A stretch of 16,698 nt of DNA from Verrucomicrobiota bacterium (GTDB lineage: Bacteria > Verrucomicrobiota > Verrucomicrobiia > Opitutales > Opitutaceae), in contig JAEXPL010000131.1 of the NCBI GenBank assembly GCA_023446865.1, positions 1-16,698 of the forward strand, written 5' to 3'. Positions 6,575 through 13,248 of the stretch are shown here, one piece after another. The notes beneath the pieces were generated by a model, which saw only the letters and a program-made list of their open reading frames with translations, did no database searches and had not been told where the DNA came from. How positions within the stretch are numbered: the first letter of the stretch is position 1; each line of letters begins with the position of its first letter. The translations under genes were made by a program, and so were the position numbers.

Positions 6575-6614
6575 AAGAAGCGGCTTCCGCTTGGAAGCCG
6601 CTTCTTCGTTTTTT
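6575..6614. terminator. Bidirectional intrinsic terminator
   Basis: A perfect 14-bp stem, AAGAAGCGGCTTCC (6575-6588) with GGAAGCCGCTTCTT (6593-6606), has loop GCTT. On the plus strand it is followed by CG and six T (6609-6614), ending the kinase-regulator operon. On the minus strand it is followed by TTTGTCTT, so it can also end the convergent zinc peptidase gene, whose stop is only about 17 bases away. Confidence 0.9.
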
Positions 6615-6630
6615 GCGATGCCGCGGGCGC

Positions 6631-7323
6631 TCAGTCGTCGCTGCGCCGGCCACCGGTGAAGAGCATCAGCAGGTAGAGCAGATTGCCCAGTGAGGAGACG
6701 AACGCGGCCACGTAAGTCAGCGCGGCGGCATTGAGCGTCTCGTCGACGCCGACCATCTCGTCCCGACTGAGGATCCCGAGCCCGACCAGTTGCTGCTTCG
6801 CGCGCCGGCTCGCGTCGAACTCGACCGGCAGTGTCACGAACTGGAAGAGCACGATCACCATCAACGCGGCGATCGCGATCGGAAGAAGCTTCCAGAACAA
6901 CGCCCCGAGGAAGAGCGCACCGAACCCGAGCAGCACGCCGGTGATCGGCGCGGCGATCTGCACGGCCGGCACCATCGTCTGCCGCACCTTCATCATCGCG
7001 TAGCCCTGCTTGTGCTGGATCGCATGGCCCGCCTCGTGGGCCGCGACGCCGAGAGCCGCGAGACTGTCGCCCCGGTAGTTGTGCGCGGACAACGCCAGCC
7101 GCTTGTTGACCGGGTCGTAGTGGTCGGTCAGGTGGCCGTCGACCTCCACGATCTCGACGTCGTTGATCCCCGCGCTCGCCATCACCGCCTCGGCGGCTTC
7201 ACGCCCGGTGATCCGCCCACGTGAGCCGATCTGGGAGTTTTTCTGGTAGGCGCTCGAAATCTTGAACTGCGCGTAGATCCCGAGCAGCAGCGGAACACCA
7301 ATTAGGAGGAGCCAGTACATCAT
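6631..7323 (-). CDS. YugP-like neutral zinc metallopeptidase (Zn_peptidase_2 family), membrane protein
   Basis: A 230-residue protein of the family typified by Bacillus YugP. An N-terminal membrane segment (residues 3-19) is followed by a soluble part with the zinc motif HEAGH (His96, Glu97, His100) in GVAAHEAGHAIQH. Two hydrophobic helices span about 117-165, then LPVEFDASRRAK has the conserved Glu168 that probably completes the metal site. A last hydrophobic stretch lies near 202-222. Length and motif order match the family throughout. Its physiological substrate is not established; a role in membrane protein quality control is plausible. It lies 234 bases downstream of the M3 peptidase gene on the same strand. 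The first of two tandem ATG codons (7323, 7320) is taken as start. Confidence 0.9.
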   Translation of the reverse strand: MMYWLLLIGVPLLLGIYAQFKISSAYQKNSQIGSRGRITGREAAEAVMASAGINDVEIVEVDGHLTDHYDPVNKRLALSAHNYRGDSLAALGVAAHEAGHAIQHKQGYAMMKVRQTMVPAVQIAAPITGVLLGFGALFLGALFWKLLPIAIAALMVIVLFQFVTLPVEFDASRRAKQQLVGLGILSRDEMVGVDETLNAAALTYVAAFVSSLGNLLYLLMLFTGGRRSDD

Positions 7324-7510
7324 GGGGGAAGGTGTTGGAAGTTACGGTTGCGGAGGTTGTGTCTCGGTCCCTCGGAAGCAACTATTGTCCCAATGATCTC
7401 GCCGCGGCTGCCGCGGCTGAAGAAAATGTCCTTCCTGCTTCGGCGCAGCAAGTTGCGACCAGCGCCCGCCACCGACAGGAAAACCAGCGGCTACGTGTAA
7501 CGCGCAAGAG

Positions 7511-7539
7511 TGGCACGCCGTCGCCGCTAGGCCGTGCCA
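7511..7539 (-). terminator. Hairpin after the M3 peptidase gene, weak terminator candidate
   Basis: TGGCACG (7511-7517) pairs with CGTGCCA (7533-7539), about 20 bases past the M3 peptidase stop. On the minus strand it is followed only by CTCTTGCG, so termination would be weak and read-through into the zinc peptidase gene is possible. Confidence 0.35.
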
Positions 7540-7557
7540 ACGCGGCCCCCTGCCGGC

Positions 7558-9624
7558 TCAGCTGCCGAGCCCGGCGCGCACGAGCAGCGCAGTCAGATCC
7601 GGCTCACGGCCCATGAAGCGTTTGAACAGCTCCATCGGCGGCTCCGAATTGCCGCGACTGAGCACGTGCCGGCGGAACTCGGCGCCGGTGGCGGCGTTGA
7701 AGGTGCCTTCGCGCTGGAACCGCGTGAACGCGTCGGCGTCGAGCACCTCCGCCCATTTGTACGAGTAGTAGCCGGCCGCGTAGCCGACCGAACCCGAGAA
7801 GAGGTGACCGAAACGCCGCACCATCGTGGGCGCCGGCGGCTCGGTGGGAATCAGATAGTCCGCCAGTGTCGCCTTGATCGCAGCGTCGAGATCGCCCACC
7901 GCGTAACGCTCGGGGTGCAGGTGGAGTTCGAGGTCCATCTTGCCGAACGCGAGCTGGCGCATCGTGACCGTCGCCGCCCGAAAATTCCGCGCCGCTTTCA
8001 TCTTCGCGAAGAGCTCCGCCGGGATCGGCGCACCGGTTTCGAAGTGGCGGGCGAAAAGATCCAGCCCCTCGCGCTCCCAGGTCCAGTTCTCCAGGATCTG
8101 CGAAGGCAGCTCGACGAAGTCCCACGCGACGTTCACGCCGTTGAGCGACTTGTACGGCACCTCGCCGAGCAGGTGGTGCAGCAGGTGGCCGAACTCGTGG
8201 AAGATCGTCTCGACCTCGCGGTGCGTGAGCAGCGCCGGCTTGTCGCCACTCGGCGGAGTCAGGTTGCCGCAGATCAGCCCGAGATGCGGCGAGAGCCGGC
8301 CGTCGGCCTGCGGCTCGCCCGTGAGGAGGTAGTTCATCCACGCGCCGCCGCGCTTCGACTCGCGCGGATGCCAGTCGGCGTAGAACGACCCGAGCTGCCG
8401 CCCGTCGGCCTCGTTGCGCAACTCGTAGAACTTCACCTCCGGGTGCCAGACCTCGGCCGCGCCGGCCGGCTGCTCGACCGCGCGCACCCCGAGCACGCGC
8501 CGGCACACCTCGAACAACCCTTCGATCACGCGCGCGAGCGGGAAGTACGGCCGCAGCGCTTCCTCGTCGAAGGCGTAGCGTTCCTGCCGCAGCTTCTCCG
8601 CCCAGTATCCGATCTCCCACGGCGCGAGCCGGCCCGGCACCCGCCCGGTGCGCTCGGCGGCGAACGCCTCCAGCTCCGCGGTCTCGCGGGCGAAGGCCGC
8701 CCGCACGCGCTCGTGCAGGTCCTCGACGAAGCGGAGCGCCGTGGCGCCGTCGCGTGCCATGCGCCGCTCCAGCACCTGGTCGGGGAAATGCGGTTTGCCC
8801 AGCAGCGTCGCCTTCTCCTGGCGCAGCGCGAGGATCTGGCGGACGAGCGCGGTGTTGTCGTGCGCGCCGGTGGCGCCGACGCCGCACGAGCCCTCCCACA
8901 TCCGTCGCCGCAGCGCGGCGTCGTCGAGGTAGGTCATGAACGGCTCGAGCGACGGCATGTGCAGCGTGAACCGCCAGCGCGGCTGCGCCTCGGTGCCGTG
9001 GCCCTTGGCCAACGCGTTGCGCCGCGCCGCCTCCCGGGCGTTCGCCGGCAAGCCGGCCAGCTTGGCCTCGTCGTCGACGATCAGCTCCCAAGCGTTCGTC
9101 GAATCGAGCACGTTCTCGGAGTACTTCTGGCAGATCTGCGAGAGTTCGGCCTCCAGTTTCTCAAGACGCGCCTTCTTCTCCGCCGGCAGGTCCGCACCGG
9201 CTTGGCGGAAGTCGGCCATCGTCTCCTCGAAGAGCCGTCGCTTCACACCCGTGAGCGCCAGCGCCTCGGGCGTCGCCGCGAAAGCGCGCAACGCGGTCCA
9301 GAGCTGGGCGTTCAACGGAATCTTCGCGTAGAACTCCGAGACCGGCGCGAGCATCGCGTTGTACGCCTCGCGCAGCGCTGGCGAGTCGGCCACGGAGTTG
9401 AGGTGGCCAACGAGGCCCCACGCGCGATTGAGCTCGTCGCAAGCGCGTTCCAGCGCCTCGACCGTTGAGGCGAACGTCACCGCCGCCAAGTCCTGCGTCG
9501 CGATGGCGTCGAGGTTGCGCTGGGCCCCCGCGAGCGCCGTACCGATGTCGGGCGCGACCGCATCGGGCGTGAGTTGCGACCAGCGAATGGCGAAATCCGG
9601 AGCAAGAAACGGGTGCGTCGACAT
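7558..9624 (-). CDS. M3-family zinc oligopeptidase (oligopeptidase A / dipeptidyl carboxypeptidase type)
   Basis: A 688-residue cytoplasmic-type metallopeptidase of the thimet oligopeptidase family, which cleaves short peptides in a closed channel. The zinc site is HEFGH (His476, Glu477, His480) in VETIFHEFGHLLHHLL, and the third ligand is Glu505 in WDFVELPSQ. The substrate-binding region GSVGYAAGYYSYKWAEVLDADAF near the C-terminus is the conserved M3 Tyr-rich loop. E. coli PrlC has 680 residues and Dcp 681, so the length is normal. No signal peptide is evident, favouring the cytoplasm. I chose ATG 9624 (MSTHPFL) over an in-frame GTG at 9648. It begins 50 bases after the TonB receptor gene stop, so co-transcription is likely. 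Whether it is PrlC-like or Dcp-like cannot be settled by eye. Confidence 0.93.
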   Translation of the reverse strand: MSTHPFLAPDFAIRWSQLTPDAVAPDIGTALAGAQRNLDAIATQDLAAVTFASTVEALERACDELNRAWGLVGHLNSVADSPALREAYNAMLAPVSEFYAKIPLNAQLWTALRAFAATPEALALTGVKRRLFEETMADFRQAGADLPAEKKARLEKLEAELSQICQKYSENVLDSTNAWELIVDDEAKLAGLPANAREAARRNALAKGHGTEAQPRWRFTLHMPSLEPFMTYLDDAALRRRMWEGSCGVGATGAHDNTALVRQILALRQEKATLLGKPHFPDQVLERRMARDGATALRFVEDLHERVRAAFARETAELEAFAAERTGRVPGRLAPWEIGYWAEKLRQERYAFDEEALRPYFPLARVIEGLFEVCRRVLGVRAVEQPAGAAEVWHPEVKFYELRNEADGRQLGSFYADWHPRESKRGGAWMNYLLTGEPQADGRLSPHLGLICGNLTPPSGDKPALLTHREVETIFHEFGHLLHHLLGEVPYKSLNGVNVAWDFVELPSQILENWTWEREGLDLFARHFETGAPIPAELFAKMKAARNFRAATVTMRQLAFGKMDLELHLHPERYAVGDLDAAIKATLADYLIPTEPPAPTMVRRFGHLFSGSVGYAAGYYSYKWAEVLDADAFTRFQREGTFNAATGAEFRRHVLSRGNSEPPMELFKRFMGREPDLTALLVRAGLGS

Positions 9625-9674
9625 CGCGGCCGAAGAACCGCGCGCCACGCACCCGAGTCAAATCGCAAAGGGCC

Positions 9675-11522
9675 TCACCAGTGGTACGCTAAACCGACCG
9701 TGTACTGGCGGGGCGAGACGGGCACCGCCGGCACCTCCTCGAACCCGCAGTCCCACAGGTTCTCCACCTGCACGGAAAGCTCGAGACCGCGGATCCGGGG
9801 GACGAACCAATAGACTCCGACCGAGGAGATCACCGCGCGGGCGCTGCTGCGGCGCAGAAAGTCCGGTTCTTGCTCGCGGTACTCGTTGTCGAACCGGACC
9901 TCGAGCTGTTGCACGGGCTGCCAGACCAGCGCCGCCGTCACGCGGTGCCGCGCAAAATTGAGCGCGTAGAAACTGGCGTCGACCAGCGCCGAGCCGTAGT
10001 TCTCGTCCTTCTGCAGCCAGGTGTAGCCGACGACCGCGCGACCATGTTGCCACCGATAGGTGGCGACGGCTTCGAAGCCGAGCGTGTCGATGTCGACGAC
10101 ATTGGCCGAACGGGCCGTGACACCCCGGCGATAGGTCCAGTCGGTCAGGTCGCGGTCCTGCCGGAAGAAGACGGCGGCCTGCACCTCGACGTGCCCGACC
10201 GTACGCTGCACACCGAGCTCCCAGTTCGTACTGCGGGTGCGACCCAAGTTCGGGTTGCCGCGGAACAGCCCGGAGCCGGACGCCGAGTTCAGCGCCGTGT
10301 AGCTCGAGACCTGCGAGTCGCCAGCGACCTCGGCGTAGAGTCGCGTGCTGCCGCCGGAGGCGTCGGTATGGCGCCACGCCGTCAGCAGCACCGGCGAGAG
10401 CGCGCCGCGGCCACGGTTGTCGTCGGACCAGGTGGCGCCGGCCTGCAGGTCGAGCTTGTCGCCATTGGCGAGGGCGAAGGTGTGTTCGGCGTCGGCACCG
10501 ACCTTCCAATACGAACGGCTGTTGAAACGTCCGGCGTTGAGCGAGGTGGACTCGAGCGTGTCGGCGGCCGCCTCGGCGCGGCCGCGCACGGCCCAATCGG
10601 CGCCGAGCTCGCGCCGGCCCTCGAGAGCGAATGCCGCCACCTGCGTCTCGTGCTGGTAGGGGTTGAATCGGCCGGGCTGGGTGCGGTCGGCCTCGTAATC
10701 GTCGGTGTTGCGCCGCCAGAGCGCGGAGGCCTGCCAGAATTCGGCATCGGTCGCGCCCGCCCGGTGGTTGAGGGCGATGAACGTCGTCGCGAGGTCCTCG
10801 GTCTCGAGCCAGTTGAAGGGTGTGTAGAGGTTGGGCCAGCCGAAGAACTTCGTCTGGTGACCGGCGAAGAGGTCCGTCTGCACGTCACCGCGGATCAACT
10901 GCAGGCGACCGGCATAGCGGTTGAACTTGTGGTCGCCGCCCGGGATCGCGCCGTCGGACTCGGAGTGCGCCACGGCGACATCGGCCGCCAGCCGTCCGCC
11001 AGCCGCCGTCGGACGCACGGCACCTTGGTAGATGCTGCCGCGCCAGGTGCCATGCTCACCGCCCGCCAACGCTAGCTCGCCACGCTGGTCGATCGGCGCC
11101 CAGTCGTAGGCCAGCGTGGCCACGCTGGCGTTGAAGCCGCCGAGCGCAGCGTCGGCACCGGTGAGCACCCGCACCGGCGAGAGCATGGACGGCGGAACGG
11201 GCGACTCCGCGGCGTAATGCCCCGTCTGCGGGTCGACCACCGCGACACCGCCGAAACGGAAGCCGGTGTTCTCGAAGATCCCGCCGCGGATGGAGATGTC
11301 CGCCTGCCCTTCGGCGAAGTTGCGCGCCTGCACGTCGACCGCCGGCTCGTACCGCAGGCCGGAAACGGGCATCGGGAATGTGGTGACCGGCGCGTCGTTG
11401 GCGACCCGCGAGGCGGTCGTCACGAATGGCGGCAGCGTCACCACCTCGTCGGCGCCAAGACGCGTGAGAAGCACGCAGGCGATTAGGGCGCAGGATGGAA
11501 GGCGGCGGGACGAACAAATCAT
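9675..11522 (-). CDS. TonB-dependent outer-membrane receptor, substrate unknown
   Basis: A 615-residue protein with a signal peptide (basic start MICSSRR, hydrophobic core, probable cleavage near residue 24). A TonB-box-like VVTLPPFVTTASR follows, then a plug domain containing ISIRGGIFENTGFRFG and DPQTGHYAAE. The rest is an alternating polar/hydrophobic beta-barrel with NPNLGRTRSTNWELG and VENLWDCGFEEVP, both typical of BtuB-sized receptors. It ends YTVGLAYHW, a terminal aromatic strand as recognised by the BAM assembly machinery. It imports a scarce ligand (metal chelate, cofactor or oligomer) using TonB energy. The size is like BtuB (vitamin B12), but no cobalamin riboswitch precedes it, so no ligand is assigned. 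ATG 11522 is chosen because the signal peptide starts there. An M3 peptidase gene follows closely. Confidence 0.9.
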   Translation of the reverse strand: MICSSRRLPSCALIACVLLTRLGADEVVTLPPFVTTASRVANDAPVTTFPMPVSGLRYEPAVDVQARNFAEGQADISIRGGIFENTGFRFGGVAVVDPQTGHYAAESPVPPSMLSPVRVLTGADAALGGFNASVATLAYDWAPIDQRGELALAGGEHGTWRGSIYQGAVRPTAAGGRLAADVAVAHSESDGAIPGGDHKFNRYAGRLQLIRGDVQTDLFAGHQTKFFGWPNLYTPFNWLETEDLATTFIALNHRAGATDAEFWQASALWRRNTDDYEADRTQPGRFNPYQHETQVAAFALEGRRELGADWAVRGRAEAAADTLESTSLNAGRFNSRSYWKVGADAEHTFALANGDKLDLQAGATWSDDNRGRGALSPVLLTAWRHTDASGGSTRLYAEVAGDSQVSSYTALNSASGSGLFRGNPNLGRTRSTNWELGVQRTVGHVEVQAAVFFRQDRDLTDWTYRRGVTARSANVVDIDTLGFEAVATYRWQHGRAVVGYTWLQKDENYGSALVDASFYALNFARHRVTAALVWQPVQQLEVRFDNEYREQEPDFLRRSSARAVISSVGVYWFVPRIRGLELSVQVENLWDCGFEEVPAVPVSPRQYTVGLAYHW

Positions 11523-11531
11523 CGGGCGCTG

Positions 11532-11558
11532 GTTAAGTACGGCAAGCGCGTGCTTAAC
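11532..11558. promoter_or_regulatory. Imperfect inverted repeat next to the TonB receptor start
   Basis: GTTAAGTACG (11532-11541) and CGTGCTTAAC (11549-11558) form a 10-base inverted repeat with one mismatch around a 7-base centre, nine bases upstream of the receptor start codon. It could be an operator or a 5'-leader stem near the ribosome site. A perfect 14-base palindrome, GCCGGCGCGCCGGC, lies further upstream at 11587-11600. No known regulator box is recognised. Confidence 0.35.
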
Positions 11559-11610
11559 AAGCTCGAACTTTCCCGTCCCCTCTCCTGCCGGCGCGCCGGC
11601 TCCGGACACG

Positions 11611-11640
11611 AAAAAACGCGGACCGTCTGGTCCGCGTTTC
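11611..11640 (-). terminator. Intrinsic terminator of the ferredoxin gene
   Basis: AAACGCGGACC (11614-11624) pairs perfectly with GGTCCGCGTTT (11629-11639) around loop GTCT. On the minus strand the stem ends in a run of six T (11616-11611). It lies about 32 bases after the ferredoxin stop and separates it from the TonB receptor gene. Confidence 0.87.
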
Positions 11641-11671
11641 GGGTGAGAATGTCTAGGCCAAGACTGGTCGC

Positions 11672-11908
11672 TTACTCGTCGCCGTCGTTGCCGATGGCTT
11701 CGACCGGGCAGCCTTCGAGCGCCTCGGTGCACTGGGCGATCTCTTCCTCGGACGCCGGCTGTTTGTTCACGAACGTGTAGCCCCCCTCTTCATTCCGCGC
11801 GAAGAAGTTCGGCGCGGTCTCGCGGCACAGGTCGCAATCGATGCACTGCTGGTCCACGTAGAATTTGCCGGCTGCATTGTCCGCCCATTTCTCAGCTTTG
11901 TTGGCCAT
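11672..11908 (-). CDS. Monocluster [4Fe-4S] ferredoxin
   Basis: A 78-residue acidic electron carrier. The cluster ligands are Cys22, Cys25 and Cys28 in CIDCDLCRETAP plus Cys67 in EGCPVEAI, the CxxCxxC...CP pattern of single-cluster ferredoxins; Cys60 is an extra cysteine. The remaining sequence (FFARNEEGGYTFV, DE-rich tail) matches Bacillus/Thermotoga-type small ferredoxins. It would donate electrons to cytoplasmic enzymes; the partner is not in the window. The start at ATG 11908 (MANKAEKW) gives the normal length; the frame stays open upstream, but that translation has no ferredoxin features. It is monocistronic: its own terminator follows, and the rhomboid gene is divergent. Confidence 0.94.
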   Translation of the reverse strand: MANKAEKWADNAAGKFYVDQQCIDCDLCRETAPNFFARNEEGGYTFVNKQPASEEEIAQCTEALEGCPVEAIGNDGDE

Positions 11909-11919
11909 AGTGAGGCTAG

Positions 11920-11947
11920 AAGAAGTCGCCGATACGGGGTGAGTCAA
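11920..11947 (-). promoter_or_regulatory. Possible promoter for the ferredoxin gene
   Basis: On the minus strand TTGACT (11942-11947, 5/6 match to the -35 consensus) is followed 17 bases later by TTCTTC (11925-11920), a poor -10. If used, transcription would start within a few bases of the ATG at 11908, giving a nearly leaderless mRNA. This is inference from spacing only. Confidence 0.25.
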
Positions 11948-12143
11948 GAGGCGAAGCCCGGAAGCCACGACAGCAGTACGCCAAACGCCGGGACGACCCA
12001 CTATTAGGGCAGGTCGGGGGCGAAGCCGGGCTTCGGAACCTCGAAAAATCGGTCGCAAGCGCGACGACTTCGCCTTGGCCATTGCAAATCGACAACGACG
12101 GCTTTGTTTTCGCCGAAACCATCCGATCAGTTCCTGTCGCTCC

Positions 12144-13043
12144 ATGATCTCCGACCGCTACTACATGCGCGCAAACAACCCCGCCCGGGAGCTGGCTCCT
12201 TTGCTGTGGCTGGCCGCCGCGCTGGTCGGTTGCTTCGCCGTGCAATTCGCGCTCGAGGCCTACGCCGGGGATTTCACCAAGAACTGGCTCGCACTCACAC
12301 CGAGCGGCATCGCCCACGGCCGAGTCTGGACCCTACTGACCTACAGCCTGCTCCACTCGACCAAGGACCTCTGGCATCTCATTGGGAACATCATTGGCCT
12401 GCTGGTCTTCGGCCGGCTCCTCCTCCCCGAGATCGGAACCCGCCGTTTTCTGGGGGCCTACACCGGCGCGGTTCTTGCCGGCGGCCTGCTTTGGCTCGCG
12501 GTGAATTTCTCCCGCGGCACGCCGCTGCACGAACCCAACCTGGTCGGCGCGTCCGCCGGTGTGTACGGCATCTTCAGCCTGTTCTGCTGCCGCTTCGCCT
12601 TCGAACGGATCGAGCTCCTGCTCTTCTACATTGTGCCAGTGGCGATCATCCCCCGCTACGCCCTGATCGCGGTCACGGCGGTGGTGACACTGTTTTTCCT
12701 CTTCGGCGAGCTGTTTGGCACCCCGACCGGCATCGCCCACTCCGCGCACCTCGCCGGCATCATCGCGGGCATCATCGCCCACCGAGCGATCAACCGGAAT
12801 CCGTTTGACGAGCCCACGGAGGAGGACGAGCCCCGCAGTGCCGTCGAACTCCCGGCGTGGATGAAAAAGAAAAAAGCCCCCGCCTCCTCCGCCGCTTCCA
12901 AGGTAAACATCACCCCCCGCGAGAACCTCAAGGCCGAGGTCGATCGCATCCTCGACAAGATCAACATTAGCGGTTTCGGCTCCCTCACCCCCGAGGAGAA
13001 ACGCACGCTCGACGCGGCGCGGAACCTGATGACCAAGCACTAG
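12144..13043 (+). CDS. Rhomboid-family intramembrane serine protease with C-terminal cytoplasmic domain
   Basis: A 299-residue protein with about six hydrophobic segments between residues 17 and 220. The rhomboid signature is complete: WHLIGNIIGLLVFG (His78 and Asn82, oxyanion region), the catalytic Ser137 in GASAGVYG, and His202 in HSAHLAG. Rhomboids cleave membrane helices within the lipid bilayer. After the last helix there is a charged linker rich in Glu, Lys, Ala and Ser, then a helical tail of about 45 residues (LKAEVDRILDKINISGFGSLTPEEKRTL). A similar tail occurs on many rhomboids of Bacteroidota and Verrucomicrobiota. ATG 12144 is taken as start; ATG 12165 is possible and would trim seven residues. 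It is divergent from ferredoxin and 205 bases ahead of the Prc gene on the same strand. Confidence 0.9.
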   Translation: MISDRYYMRANNPARELAPLLWLAAALVGCFAVQFALEAYAGDFTKNWLALTPSGIAHGRVWTLLTYSLLHSTKDLWHLIGNIIGLLVFGRLLLPEIGTRRFLGAYTGAVLAGGLLWLAVNFSRGTPLHEPNLVGASAGVYGIFSLFCCRFAFERIELLLFYIVPVAIIPRYALIAVTAVVTLFFLFGELFGTPTGIAHSAHLAGIIAGIIAHRAINRNPFDEPTEEDEPRSAVELPAWMKKKKAPASSAASKVNITPRENLKAEVDRILDKINISGFGSLTPEEKRTLDAARNLMTKH

Positions 13044-13123
13044 GGCGTTCCCGGGGAAGTCTCGGTGGCCCGAAGCGCAACCGCATCGCCGCCGTCCGGC
13101 CGCTCCAGCGATTACGATCACCC

Positions 13124-13151
13124 GCTCCGGCCCTCCTTCAGGCTCCGGAGC
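13124..13151 (+). other. Stem-loop between the rhomboid and Prc genes
   Basis: GCTCCGG (13124-13130) pairs with CCGGAGC (13145-13151), with three more inner pairs (CCT/AGG). No T-run follows. It could be a weak terminator of the rhomboid gene or part of the Prc leader. The rest of the 205-base gap shows no gene. Confidence 0.3.
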
Positions 13152-13248
13152 TTGCGCCGATAGGCCCGCTCGCAACACTCGTCGCCTCGCCTGCCGCGCG
13201 GGAACATTCCTCGCCGCGGCTTTTCCCTTCAGCATCCACTTTCCCGCC

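Noticed and set aside
7401..7418. Tandem GCCGCGGCT repeat (two copies) upstream of the YugP-like gene
   Set aside because: Only two 9-base copies in GC-rich sequence; easily expected by chance and not linked to any recognised site.
7534..9468. A 644-codon open frame on the plus strand
   Set aside because: It is antisense to the M3 peptidase, which has all catalytic motifs; the composition (Arg, Glu, Leu, Val rich) shows no domain.
11523..11671. Cobalamin riboswitch ahead of the BtuB-sized TonB receptor
   Set aside because: Only about 90 bases separate the ferredoxin terminator from the start codon and I see no B12-box-like sequence, so a B12 riboswitch does not fit.
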